A stretch of DNA of 64,000 nt from Eriocheir sinensis (lineage: Eukaryota; Arthropoda; Malacostraca; Decapoda; Varunidae). The stretch's first letter is position 1, and the number at the start of each line of letters is the position of its first letter. A program made the position numbers and the translations under genes. Below are positions 46,737 through 56,892 of this stretch, piece after piece. The notes beneath the pieces are model-generated. The model saw only the letters and a program-made list of their open reading frames with translations. It had not been told where the DNA came from and did no database searches. The stretch spans positions 4,115,745 to 4,179,744 of the forward strand of contig NC_066531.1 of NCBI RefSeq assembly GCF_024679095.1. Reading direction: 5' to 3'.

Positions 46737-46744
46737 ATACATAT
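46737..46744. repeat. Right 8-bp target-site duplication
   Basis: ATACATAT directly outside the right terminus, identical to 43390-43397. Confidence 0.93.
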
Positions 46745-47649
46745 GGTAGCTACGTGGGAGTTTGCCCAGAGAGCCCATCGGAAGTAGGAGGGATGAGTGG
46801 GTGAAGCAATCCCCTGGGCGAATGCTCCCCGTTAGCCAGTTATAGTCGCTTCACCGGAGTCTGAGGTGTGCATTATCGTGCGCTGGCAACCTGCTGTCAC
46901 ATAGCGTGCCTGATTGCGTGGTTAATATATAATAGCCTAGGCATAGAACACAGACGTCAATAGAGTGTTTTCGATCACGTGATCTCGTGACGTCATTTTA
47001 GTAAACAAACCCCCCACTTGGTCGGCCGTGAGACCTCCCGCTCGGACTTGTCTACGGACTTCCTTAGTTTACAGCCCCAGTGAAGTACTCTCGACACTAA
47101 TCTTCACGTTTGGTGGTGGACAGGACAATATATGAACATAAATTAAAACTACACGTGTTAACCAAGATCCATACGCCACCGAAAAGGAACAAATGTGTTC
47201 AACTAGTGAGGAACTGCCAGACATATCTGCTATTTTCTGGTTTCTTTACCCAACCCAGACTACGTCATGAACAACACGAAGGCCCACAAGAGTCTGCAGA
47301 CGTACAAACTTTTCACAGGTGGTTGTTAGGTGAAGGACGTGTGTGATGCAGCGAGTTCTCCGCGTCAGCCAGCCATCAGCCGAGGCAGGACATGTCTGGA
47401 TGCACGGATGCGTCGTCATACATTCTGACCATCTTATTTTACTGTGGACTTCCAGAATTTTTGCAAAGCTAACACCATTTCAATTCATATGTTAGCGACC
47501 ATTGACACATTATAAATCTATCCCACATAAAAAATCAATGTGGTAATATTAACAACAATGAAGACCCCAAACAAGTATAGAGATACATGCACAGCCGCGC
47601 TTGTCCTTGCTCGGGGCTTTCAGTAAAATTTACGAGGTAAACAATAATT

Positions 47650-47915
47650 ACCTGTTATGAAGTCCTTCCGCACACTTTCGAGGTGTCTGTATTTAAAGTC
47701 TGGGCTCTGGGCACTGCTGTAAACTTTCCAGAGGTCAGGATTTGAAGTCTGGGCTCAGGAAATCCTTGATAACCGGAGGCTGCTGCTTTCCCTCGTCAAA
47801 TACCTGCGGCGATCATCACGAGTCGGCACGTTAGGAATGCCATGGAAAGAGACCTGGATGTTTGTTGGACGTATTCCGACACAAAATCACGCAACATAAG
47901 TGTGGCATCGCTGTT
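47650..47915 (-). pseudogene. Possible THAP-type zinc-finger exon relic
   Basis: The minus strand, from an ATG at about 47909, reads MPHLCCVILCRNTSNKHPGL. This resembles the first Cys pair of a THAP domain followed by HPGL. One base later in frame it continues as FHGIPNVPTRDDRRRYLTRE, as in THAP FHxxP..RRxxY regions. The second Cys-His pair is not visible. The stretch ends ATAACAG|GTAATT near 47655, a possible splice donor. It is damaged by at least one frameshift. Confidence 0.35.
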
Positions 47916-48061
47916 CTTACACCCACACCCACAAACAAGCAACCAGGAGCCAAAGACAACCCAAGGAGTAACTACAGTCTCCGTGAGCCAACTCGTCCTC
48001 GCCTCAGTCGCCTGTCGACGTTACCATGGTGACCGAGTTTGTTAAGGTCTCACTCTCCCAA

Positions 48062-48308
48062 GGGGGCTTCGTGGTGGAGTGGTTAGCACACTCGGCTCAC
48101 AACCGAAAGAGCCCGGGTTCGATTCCCGGGCGGAGTGGAAAAACTTGGGAGGCTTTTCCGATACCCTATGCCCCTGTCCACCCAGCAGTGAATGGGTACC
48201 AGGTATTAATCGGGGGTTGTGTCCCGTCTCCCGGGGTCTATAATTCCTTCCCCTCCTGTCTCTCTCCGTCATATGACCACAGATGTTGCGCCGACTAAAC
48301 GAAACTTT
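48062..48308 (+). mobile_element. SINE-V, full-length copy
   Basis: Head GGGGGCTTCGTGGTGGAGTG, anticodon arm CTCGG-CTCACAA-CCGAA, B-box GGGTTCGATTCCC, then the standard body to GCGCCGACTAAACGAAAC. It lacks the second CCTTCTCC block found in the 6250 copy. Confidence 0.92.
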
Positions 48309-48689
48309 CCTTTCCTCACGCTCCCATGATGCACCGCGGCATGACGTCAATAAAAAACACTATTATAAACAAAAAATTATTGGCAAACAGCTGATTTGTC
48401 ACTATAAGGCCTGCTATTTTTTGTTGGTGGCGGACAGCGTAAAGTTGTTTAATAATTATAATCAGCGATCTTGCAAATTAACAAAACAGCTGTTTGCGAC
48501 AGCACTAATATTCTTTTTATCCCAAAATCGACTATAACTGACTATATTTGTTACTGTTGCTGCATATTGATTCTGACGACTGTTTCCTAGGCGTAGGCTG
48601 CCATACATTCTCCACGGAGTCGGACATGTCGGGTGACAGCAAGTTGCCTTCGCTCGACAATGCACACCTCAGATCAGGGTGAAGCGACT

Positions 48690-49153
48690 TTAACCCGTCC
48701 GCTGCGACTGACATGGATTTGGCTTTCACTATAGAAAGAAAAAAAAAATAGTAGCCTGGTTACATAGTAGTCCCAGGTCTTTCTCTGGCTCTGTGGAGGA
48801 TAGTGGAGTGTTTCCCATGTGGTATTGGTATGCTGGATATCCCTTCACTGGTAGCCTGGTAACATACACTCCCAGGTCTTTCTCTGCCTCTGTGGTGGAT
48901 AGTGGAGTGTTTCCCATGTGGTATTGGTATGCTGGATATCCCTTCACTGGTAGCCTGGTAACATACACTCCCAGGTCTTTCTCTGGCTCTGTGGTGGATA
49001 GTGGAGTGTTTCCCATGTGGTATTGGTATGCTGGATATCCCCTCCCAAGGTGCAGGACTACATTTTCCTCATTGAATTGTAGCAGCCACTTTTTGTTCCA
49101 TTTCTGTAGTTTGGTGATGTTTTCTTGTAGGAAATTCGCAGTTAAGGGGTTAA
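48690..49153 (-). mobile_element. TTAA-1 element with three 99-bp units
   Basis: TTAA-flanked, 464 bp. Three 99-bp units reading YPAYQYHMGNTPLSTTEAEK then DLGVYVTRLPVKG on the minus strand. An ~18-bp A-rich insert (ATAGAAAGAAAAAAAAAAT) lies at the left subterminal region. The length is the single-unit copy plus 2 x 99 + 18 bp. Confidence 0.9.
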
Positions 49154-49504
49154 TACGTTATTCTCATTTCCATGATTTTGGGGGGAGATAGGCTCTTCTT
49201 GGAACATTTTTTTTATTGTTATGCTGAGAAGAGGTTGGTATCCTGGGGATTCTGTGTATACGTTTTATAATAATTCTAATATATTGATAATCTTGAACTT
49301 TCTTGTATTCGACTGTAATGTATTGTAGTATAATTTTTCTGTATATAGTTGTTTAATGAATATTTAATGAATTTCATTTCCCGACTTATTTGTTCATCCA
49401 AAGACCTTTTCTTTCATATTTTTGTATAAAGTCACCTAGTAAATGAATTCGACATACTTAACTATTTTTATACTAATTTCACATTTCAGTGCAATATGAC
49501 TGCA

Positions 49505-49505
<1 letters not shown>
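49154..49505. other. No gene seen
   Basis: AT-rich sequence of about 350 bp with no recognised element. Confidence 0.45.
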
Positions 49506-49549
<44 letters not shown>

Positions 49550-49641
49550 CACTATTATTATTATTATTTTCTTCTTCTTCTTCTTCTTCTTTTTTCTTTT
49601 TCTTCTTCTTGTTATTATTGTTATTGTTATTGTTATTGTTA
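49506..49641 (+). repeat. ATT/TTC/TTG compound microsatellite
   Basis: TTA repeats, then TTC repeats, then TTATTG repeats, running straight into the poly-T of the next SINE. Confidence 0.93.
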
Positions 49642-50005
49642 TTTTTTTTTTTTTTTGTTTACGTCGCGGCCTATAGCGCCGGTAGGCTTTTTCCCGGTGG
49701 GGCCTGATGGTCGGCCCAAGGCTTCTTCCCGGTGGGTCCTGATGGTCGGCCCAGCCCGTTCTGGCGCAGGCGAGTATTTATAGTGGCGCCATCTTGCATT
49801 GGCTCATGCTGCCCTCCCGGAGCTCATCTTTAATCCTAGAATCTAGAGTCCGGGTTGATAGGTGGTCTTCTGGACAGCATGTGGGTAGTTTTAAGCCACT
49901 CGGCGGCGGCTGAAAAATCCCAGCTTGGTGGCACCGGGCGGGGATTGAACTCGCGTCGTCCTGAACGCGGTGGTGTTACTCTGTCGATTCAGCCACCGCC
50001 TCCCC
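49642..50005 (-). mobile_element. SINE-R2 between two T-rich microsatellites
   Basis: Complement of SINE-R2: poly-T, ACGTCGCGGCCTATAGCGCC, two GGCCTGATGGTCGGCCC units, CGGGGATTGAACTCGCGTCG (B-box complement) and CAGCCACCGCCTCCCC. Related TTATTG/TTATCA repeats lie on both sides. Confidence 0.9.
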
Positions 50006-50147
50006 ATTATCATTATCATTGTTATTGTTATTGTTATTATTATCATTATCATTGTTATTGTTATTGTTATTGTTATTGTTATTATTATCATTATCATTGT
50101 TATTGTTATTGTTATTGTTATTATTATCATTATCATTGTTATTGTTA

Positions 50148-50206
<59 letters not shown>

Positions 50207-50222
50207 TTATTATTATTATTAT
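50006..50222 (+). repeat. Higher-order ATT-type microsatellite
   Basis: Blocks of TTATCA pairs followed by TTG-TTA runs are repeated three times (CATTATCATTGTTATTG pattern), then a pure TTA array. The block structure suggests segmental slippage of a compound unit. Confidence 0.93.
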
Positions 50223-50602
50223 TTTCAAGGGTAGTCAGACAATTATTGCATTTTTAATTCCACATCAGTTTTTTTTTCCAAAGATGCGAATAATTTTACT
50301 TTGATGCGTAGCCTACAGAGAAAGAAAACAGAGGATCATGTACTGACATTTATTTGCTAATAAATCTTATAAACACTGTTTTATACATTTATGTACATTT
50401 CCATAATGGTCAAGTTCCAAGCCAAGAAACAGTAAACGTATATAAGACATGCATTTTGATACATATAAAAGAGCAATAAAAAATAAGCTTCAAGATCGCA
50501 GCAAACATCTGCACACAGTTATTCAAACACTGATAGAATAAACTCCATTTCCTGAAACAAATAGGCCTGAGTCTTTACGTGACAGTATTGTTCCTCTGAC
50601 AT
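50223..50602. other. No gene seen
   Basis: AT-rich, no recognised element. Confidence 0.45.
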
Positions 50603-50942
50603 GGGTAGGCGGTGGTTGAGTGGTAGCGTGCTGGGCCCACATTCACCGCGTGATGGACGACGCGGGTTCGAATCCCCACGCTACCACCTGGGATTTTTCA
50701 GTCACCGCCGAGTGGCTTAAAACTACCCACATGCTGTCCTGAAGACCACCCATCAACCCGGACTCTAGAGGAAACCGTCCAAGTGAATCAAGAAGGAGTT
50801 CCGGGGGGCAGCATGAGCCAAGAGAAGATGGCGCCACTATAAACACTTGCCTGCGCCATGACGGGCTGGGGCAGACTACCATCCAGGCCCCTCAAGAGAG
50901 CCTACCGGCGCTATAGGTGTTCACGTAAAAAAAAAAAAAAAA
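50603..50942 (+). mobile_element. SINE-R1, full-length copy
   Basis: GGGTAGGCGGTGGTTGAGTG head, CGGGTTCGAATCCCCACGCT B-box, body with GCCAAGAGAAGATGGCGCCA, end TTCACGT plus poly-A of ~17. It is close to the copies at 15618 and 40145. Confidence 0.92.
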
Positions 50943-51145
50943 GTAGATCTCTTCCCTTGTCAACTAGTATGTACATTTTTCATCTGAACAAAAATTAAGT
51001 AGCAGTAAAATTCCTTACAGTACAACAAATACCATGCAATTATGTATTTCTTATATAACATTTATGACAACAGTTTTGTTATCGCATAGGACATGATTAG
51101 GATAAAGGAGAGTATGAGTTAGATTGGTTGCAAACTATCAGTCTA

Positions 51146-51394
51146 TTAACTCGTCCGTTGCGATTTGCACGGTTTTGGCTTACACTGGTAGCCTGGTAGC
51201 ATATAGTCCCAGGTCTTTCTCTGTCTCTGTGGTGGATAGTGGAGTGTTTCTCATATAGTTTTGGTATGGTTTATATCCTCTACCAATGTGCAGGACTTTA
51301 CATTTTTCTTCCTTGAATTGCAGCAGCCACTTTTTGTTCCATTCCTGTAGCTTGGTGATGTCTTCTTGTAGGAAATCCACACTGAAGGGGTTAA
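51146..51394 (-). mobile_element. TTAA-1 element, single-unit copy
   Basis: TTAA-flanked, 249 bp. The minus strand reads VDFLQEDITKLQEWNKKWLL, QFKEEKCKVLHIGRGYKPYQ and TTETEKDLGLYATRLPV. It is more diverged than the others (left end TTAACTCGTCCGTTGCGATT). Confidence 0.88.
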
Positions 51395-51732
51395 TCCTTA
51401 CATGAAACGTACAATGAATCAGATTTATTATTAAGCAGTGATAACACCACAACATGTGAGTACCTGAGTAAGACCCTTTTACTTTTCCGACAGTAAATTT
51501 ACTTGGATAAAATTTTCCCTGACTGATTGAGCGAAAACAGTCCAGTTTCATTCATCTTTTTGTTTTTTTGAGGTGCCGTGATCTAGTGGGTTAGAGGAGA
51601 CACTTCAGCGAGAGAGTTGGTAGCAGCAGGATTGAATGTGCAGAGAGGGAGTGCCAGAACAGGGAGGGATGGTTTGGACACGTGAGCGTCAAGGCATGAA
51701 AGTTTAGAGACAGCGTGATGCGGTTCAACCCC
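51395..51732. other. No gene seen
   Basis: No clear element. A GGTTCAACCCC sequence near 51723 resembles a B-box, but there is no matching A-box. Confidence 0.4.
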
Positions 51733-54555
51733 CTTTTTTTTTTTTTTTTTTAAACAATAATGAGAAAAAGTCCGCTACTCTGTCTCTGTGGTACATAGGA
51801 GTAGCAAAAAAGAGAGGTCAATTTCGGGAGGAGGTGTGCTGATACCCTCCTCTTGAAAGGTTCAAGCCTTAGGCGGGAACATATAGATGAAGGAAGATTG
51901 TTCCAGAGTTTACCAGCGTGAGGGATGAAAGAGTGAAGTGTTTCTCATATGGTTTTGGTATGGTTGATCTTGATTAGAAAGTCGTGTGTTCAGAAGAGCA
52001 GTTAGCGTGGAAATATCCTTGAATTGAATTGGATTTAAAGAGGTAGAAGGCTATCAGTAAGAAGAGGAGAGCTGATGAGACGAAGAGCCTTAGACTCCAC
52101 TCTGTCCAATAGAGCTGTGTGAGTGGATCCCCCCCACGTGAGATGCATACTCCATACGAGGGCGGACAAGGCCCCTTTATATGGATAGCAACTGTGCGGG
52201 GGAGAAGAACTGGCGGAAACGATACAGAACGCCCAACCTCGAGGAAGCTGATTTAGTGAGAGAGGAGATATGAAGATTCCAGTTCAGATTTTGAGTTGAG
52301 GTTAGACCGAGGATATTTTGTGTTGAAGAAGGTGACAGCTGAGTGTTGTCGGAGAATAATGGATAGGTGTTTGGAAGATTGTGTCGAGCTGATAGGTGGA
52401 GAAAGTGAGTTTTTGAGGCATTGAAGGACACAGGGTTCCTTCTACCCCAATCGGAAATGATAGCATGGTTAAGCGTTCTGCAGTCTCCAGTCTGGAGTCA
52501 TGTACATCCTGTTGGGATGGTCTTCTATTGAAAGAAGTTGAGTAAAGCAGAGTGGAATTTTCGGCGTATGAGTGGACAGGACAGTTTGTTATGGAAAGAA
52601 GATCATTGATGAATAACAGGAAGAGAGTGGGTGATAGGACAGAGCCCTGTGGAACACCACTGTTGATAGGTTTAGGGGAAGAACAGTGACCGTCTGCCAC
52701 TGCAGAGATAGAACGGCCGGAAAGGAAACTGGAGATAAAGGAACAGAGAGAGAACGAAAAGAGGGCAGTAGAAAAGAAGACTGGTGCCAGACTCTATCGA
52801 AGGCTTAGAAGGTTTAAAAGCAGCAAGACTGGGTGCCAGACTCTATCGAAGGCTTTCGATATATCTAGCGCAACAGAGAAAGTTTCACCGAAACGGCTAA
52901 GAGAGGATGACCAAGTGTCAGTTAAGAGAGCAAGAAGATCGCCAGTAGAACGCCCCTTACGGAACCCATACTGGCGATCAGATAGAAGGTTAGAAGTGGA
53001 AAAGTGCTTTTGAATCTTCCGGTTAAGGATTGATTCAAAAGCTGTAGATAGACAAGACAGTAAAGCTATATGGCAGTAGTTTGAGGGATTGGAACGGTCA
53101 CCCTTCTTAGGCACAGACTGTATGAAGGCGTACTTCCAGCAGGAAGGAAAGGTAGATGTTGATAGGCAGAGACGAAAGAGTTTGACCAGGCAGGGTGTCA
53201 GCACAAAAGCACAGTTTTTAAGGACAATAGGAGGCACTCCATCGGATCTATAAGCCTTCTGAGAGTTGAGGCCAGAGAGGGCATAGAAGACATCATTCTT
53301 AAGAATCTTAATAACAGGCATGAAAGAGTCAGAGGGGGAATGAGTAGGAGGAAAATGCCCAGAATCGTCCAGAGTGGAGTTGTTACAGAAAGTTTGAGTG
53401 AAGAGTTCAGCCTTAGAGATAGATGAGACGGCGGTGCTGCTGTCAGGGTTAAGGAGAGGAGGGAAAGAAGAAGTGAAATTGGCGGAGATATTTTTGGCTA
53501 GATGCCAGAAGTCACTGGAAGAATTAGAGAAAGCAAGGTTTTGACATTTTCTATTGATGAAGGAGTTTCTGGTAAGTCGGAGAATAGATCTGGCACGATT
53601 CCGGGCAGAAATATAAAGATCATGGTTAGTAGGAGTGCGAAGGCCCTGGTACCTTTTGTGAGCAAGCAAGATTAAACAAAGGCATTTTAACATGAGGAGT
53701 AGAGAAAGAACGTGGAATGTATGCCTCCATTCCAGAGACAATCACCTCTGTGATGCGCTAAGCAGACACAGAGGGGTCTCTATCCTGGAAGCAATAATCA
53801 TTCCAGGGGAAATCGGAAAAGTACATCCTCAGCTGAAGCAAAATGCCAGAAGCATCGCCTCTTCGGTGGGTTCAGTGGGTGTACAGGAGCGATAGGATTA
53901 GGATACAGAAATAAGATTGTGATCGGAGGAGCCCAACGGAAAGAACAGTTTGACAGAGTAAGCATAATGGTTAGAAGTAAGGAAGAGGTCTAGTATGTTG
54001 GGCCGGTCTCCAAGACGGTCGGGGATACGTGCAGGATGCTGAACCACATGCTCTAGATCACTGAGGAGAGCAAAGTTGTAGGCTTGTTCACCTGGCTGGT
54101 CAGTGAAAGAGGATGAAAGCCAAAGCTGGTGGTGAACATTGAAATTCCCAAGATGGAGATTTGAGCGAAGGGAGAGTTGGTCAAGATGTGCTCCACTTTA
54201 GAGTTCAAATAGTCAAAGAATTTTACATAGTTAGTAGAGTTAGGTGAGAGATAAACATCACAGATGTATTTAGTAATAGAATGACAATGAAGTCTTAGCC
54301 AGATGGTGGAAAATTCAGAAGAGTCAAGGTCGTGGGCACGAGAACAAGTGATGTCGTTGCGCACGTATTCGCAACATCCAGCTTGGGATTGAAATTTAGG
54401 ATAGAGATAGTAGGAGGGAACAGAGTAGAGATTGCTGTCAGTAGCCTCAGAAACCTGTGTTTAGGTGAGGAAGAGAAGGTGAGGTTTAGAGGAGGAGAGA
54501 TGGTGTTCCACAGAATGAAAATTAGAGCAAAGACCGCGAATGTTGCAGAAATTGA
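51733..54555 (-). mobile_element. LINE-A, longest copy (endonuclease plus RT)
   Basis: A minus-strand LINE-A. Endonuclease near 54545-53900: FLTETQ-type start, SEFSTIWLRLHCHSITKYIC, YLSPNSTNYVKFFDYLN, and GSSDHN near 53920 (SDH motif). Linker: LRTPTNHDLYISARNRARSI, FINRKCQNLAFSNSSSDFWH. RT: KAYRSDGVPPIVLKN, SVPKKGDRSNPSNY, DRQYGFRKGRSTGDLLALL, VALDISKAFDRVWH, NSGVPQGSVLSPTLFLLFIN, and HSYAENSTLLY (YADD changed to YAEN). Then the C-terminus and 3' UTR to a poly-T at 51733. A short duplication of GGTGCCAGACTCTATCGAAG lies near 52777/52833. The GDFN motif is frame-shifted and the catalytic Asp pair is lost, so it is dead. Confidence 0.9.
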
Positions 54556-54581
54556 TAATAAAATTTTATTATGTTTTTTGT

Positions 54582-54582
<1 letters not shown>

Positions 54583-54633
<51 letters not shown>

Positions 54634-54634
54634 A
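54583..54634 (+). repeat. GT microsatellite at the LINE-A 5' end
   Basis: GT array of about 50 bp, about 30 bp beyond the 5' limit of LINE-A. A further imperfect GT stretch follows to 54665. Confidence 0.93.
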
Positions 54635-54699
54635 GTTTTGGGTGTGTGTTTGTGTGTGTTTGTTGTTTATATGTCAATGTTCATATCCTTGTTGCAAAT

Positions 54700-54899
54700 C
54701 TGAATACATCTTCAACTTTAGGGATAATAAGAATGAGTCTTCTGACGAGGAATACTTACCAAATGGGGAGTTAGATAAAACTGAAGCCCCATTTACCGTA
54801 AATGAGGATAAACTGACTACAAATGAAGAAGCATTAGAATTAAATGGTGTGTTTGCAGCCGGGCGTTTTGATGCCTCGTACCACCAGAACCTTATCTGA
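54700..54899 (+). other. Acidic open frame, possible exon
   Basis: The frame ends at TGA 54897 and reads FNFRDNKNESSDEEYLPNGE, TVNEDKLTTNEEALELNGVF and AAGRFDASYHQNLI. It is acidic and protein-like. AAATAAATGTCC about 70 bp further could hold a polyadenylation signal. No domain or acceptor identified. It could equally be a chance frame. Confidence 0.25.
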
Positions 54900-55384
54900 A
54901 TTTCCATGGAAAGAGGGTGACTTAGCTATTTGCTAAGAGAATTTCACACAGCACTGTAAGATGATATGAAATAAATGTCCATAGAAAACGTTTTGTATAT
55001 ATTTAGGAATAATGAGGCTATTTTTATCATGGTATTTGATAATAACCGTCATTATATGAATGATTATTCTGTAAGTATGTGCGAGCAGTCTACCAAAGAG
55101 CCTGCGATATTATCGTTTTATTCAAGTCTGAGCAGATACTTTGTTATACAGTTTATACATATGAAATAATATGTATTGTCTTGAAACGTGCGAAGCATGT
55201 ACACATTTGCACATGTCCGGCAATCAATCAATACGCCCGGGCGGGTGTGTTGCCTCGCCACCCTGTGTTCCTAACCCATGGGTTTCTCCGGGCAAGCCTC
55301 CATGCAGGTCCCCTTCCCATCAAGGCATAATCTATCGAATTAATGAAGCCTCCCTCATGCATGGCTGATTCTTAAAGTAACACT
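54900..55384. other. No gene seen
   Basis: No recognised repeat. A GC-richer patch near 55235-55330 has no coding pattern that I trust. Confidence 0.4.
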
Positions 55385-56075
55385 TCAGTGAGCAAGGTCG
55401 ACGTCTGGCGAGCATGCCATAGAGTACGACTGGAAGCACAAGCTACTTGAAGATCCGGATTTTCATCCTTCTGCACAGATATCGACCACGGCATATAGTT
55501 ATTCTGTGCGAGTCCATAGCACCGTGGCGCAACACAAACCTATGTTATTTTGCACTATCACTACAGAAAAAATGTGATATTTTCCAAGGCATCAATGCAA
55601 TCGCTAAAGGCATGAACAGAGTGTAGTATTTTATCTTGTAAGGTTCCAAACACCTGTGATTAGGTCACGGCCCAGGACTTCAATTCGCAAGGGTTTCGCC
55701 CCCTCGTGCATTGTTTCCAAAGCCATCATCAAAATATCAAATGGCTTCGCAAGGATTACTGTATCATATGTAAAAACAAGCTCAGCAACCCTTGCCAAGA
55801 GATGCTCCATAATTACTCCGATCAACAATTCTCCCTAATACCCAGTCCATACAAGTGTTGAAAAGTTATGGGGCATTCTGCATTCCCAGAGAGAAGCTGG
55901 ACACGCCCCCTCCCCTTCTCACACACTTTACAGCACCCTCAATCCCAGATTACCGCTAATTAGACTAACGGTCAGTGCAGGAATCCCATTAATTAAGTCG
56001 CAGGATATCCCAGAGTGCCTTGTGATGTACTGGATGAAACGCCTTCTCTAGATTAAACAAGTCGTTGAGAAATAG
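55385..56075 (-). mobile_element. LINE-C reverse transcriptase fragment
   Basis: The minus strand contains KAFHPVHHKALWDILRLNGI (motif A region, just inside 56060), then MLIGVIMEHLLARVAELVFT, YDTVILAKPFDILMMALETM (the DDAVI position, with Asp pair changed to YD) and HEGAKPLRIEVLG. Further on, the blocks resembling YLCRRxKIRIFK near 55450 are out of frame. This is a decayed fragment of the same RT as at 59300-60460. Confidence 0.7.
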
Positions 56076-56554
56076 GGGCGTTTGGAGTAGGAAATTATCT
56101 ATCTGGATGATGAGTGAAGCATCTCAATCTCCCCGAGCTTTTTTTCTTTCTTTCTTTCCAGTTCATGCTTCTTTGTTTGGACAGCCGCAGGATTCATCCG
56201 CTCTGTGGTCAGGCATCCCTGCCCTCAGGTCGGTCACCAGTCAGACCAACCCTTGATGTTGGTTCACTCGGGGGAAGGGCCTTCACATCCTCCCCCATAA
56301 GAAAAACTCATAAGCCAAAAATAAATCAAAATGTAGATGTCTGGGTCGCGGCGCAAGCCACGACCCCGATCCGGTTTTGCTGTGGAGCACAACCGTGCGA
56401 CAGGCTCCCTCGATGCATCCTCATCGGGTGAGTTGCAGTCCGTAACTGGTGCAGGGTAAAACTTACAGGGTCCCTGTATCTAGAAAGAGAAAGAGACCCC
56501 TAGCCCTTCCTTTTGTTTTTGGGGTGGCTGGGGAGTTATATAAGCGGTGCCCGC
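56076..56554. other. No gene seen
   Basis: No coding signal assigned. It contains TTGATGTTGGTTCACTCGG and a T-rich tract, and may be LINE-C 5' UTR. Confidence 0.35.
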
Positions 56555-56892
56555 CAGCGAACCAGGTCTGGGATTAACTTTCGGAGGGCTCACCGTGTGG
56601 GCTTCTGGAACGTCCTGAGTCTCTCGGAGGATCATCCAATACCCAACCTATCGAATGAGCTAAAAAAGCTGAGGATGGGACTCATTGAGACGAGAATGCT
56701 TGGTAGTGACGAAATCGGTATTGGGGAGTACACCTACTACCGGTCCGGCATGCTCAATGGTGCCCGTCTTAAAGGGGTAGATATAGCATCTTAAGCCAAC
56801 TGCAACTATTTGAGGTTGAGGTTCCTTTGGTTGATGAGCCTATAATGTTAGTGGGGATAAAGAACACTCAGGGCATCATGTTTCTTGTTGTA

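Larger units (their letters stand above)
42780..46842 (+). mobile_element. LINE-C C-terminal region, split by the hAT-like element
   Basis: The left part (42780-43389) has KSFTYLANVVHNTGGS, SLMLPVLLYGFEK-type sequence, CFRRLTGYSGNDSVSSQRLF and LVLERQLRLHAHLTRVPEVD. The right part (46745-46842) continues with TWEFAQRAHRK-type sequence and ends GCTCCCCGTTAGCCAGTTA, the LINE-C 3' end. The hAT-like element sits between them, flanked by ATACATAT. Confidence 0.75.
46846..48688. mobile_element. TIR-X element, long copy with THAP-like relic
   Basis: Bounded by ~60-bp inverted repeats. The left one reads AGTCGCTTCACCGGAGTCTG, GTGTGCATTATCG and CAACCTGCTGTCAC. The right one reads GGGTGACAGCAAGTTGCC, CGACAATGCACACCTCAGAT and GGGTGAAGCGACT. 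The flanks are TTAT on the left and TTAA on the right, so a TTAA target is possible, but the right TTAA is also used by a TTAA-1 element. The interior contains ATCACGTGATCTCGTGACGT (E-box and CRE-like palindromes near 46975), a THAP-like relic on the minus strand (47650-47915), a possible exon with AHKSLQTYKLFTGG at about 47280, and a SINE-V. THAP plus TTAA would fit Kolobok. This is a hypothesis only. Confidence 0.45.

Noticed and set aside
50603..50690. Possible tRNA gene with GGGTTCGAATCCC B-box
   Set aside because: Recurs with an identical body and poly-A tail in the SINE-R copies; no proper acceptor stem.
51570..51730. Another tRNA-derived SINE
   Set aside because: Only a B-box-like GGTTCAACCCC could be found, with no matching A-box and no second copy.
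52302..53741. Active LINE-A source copy
   Set aside because: The catalytic YADD reads YAEN, the GDFN motif is frame-shifted, and there are several frame breaks.
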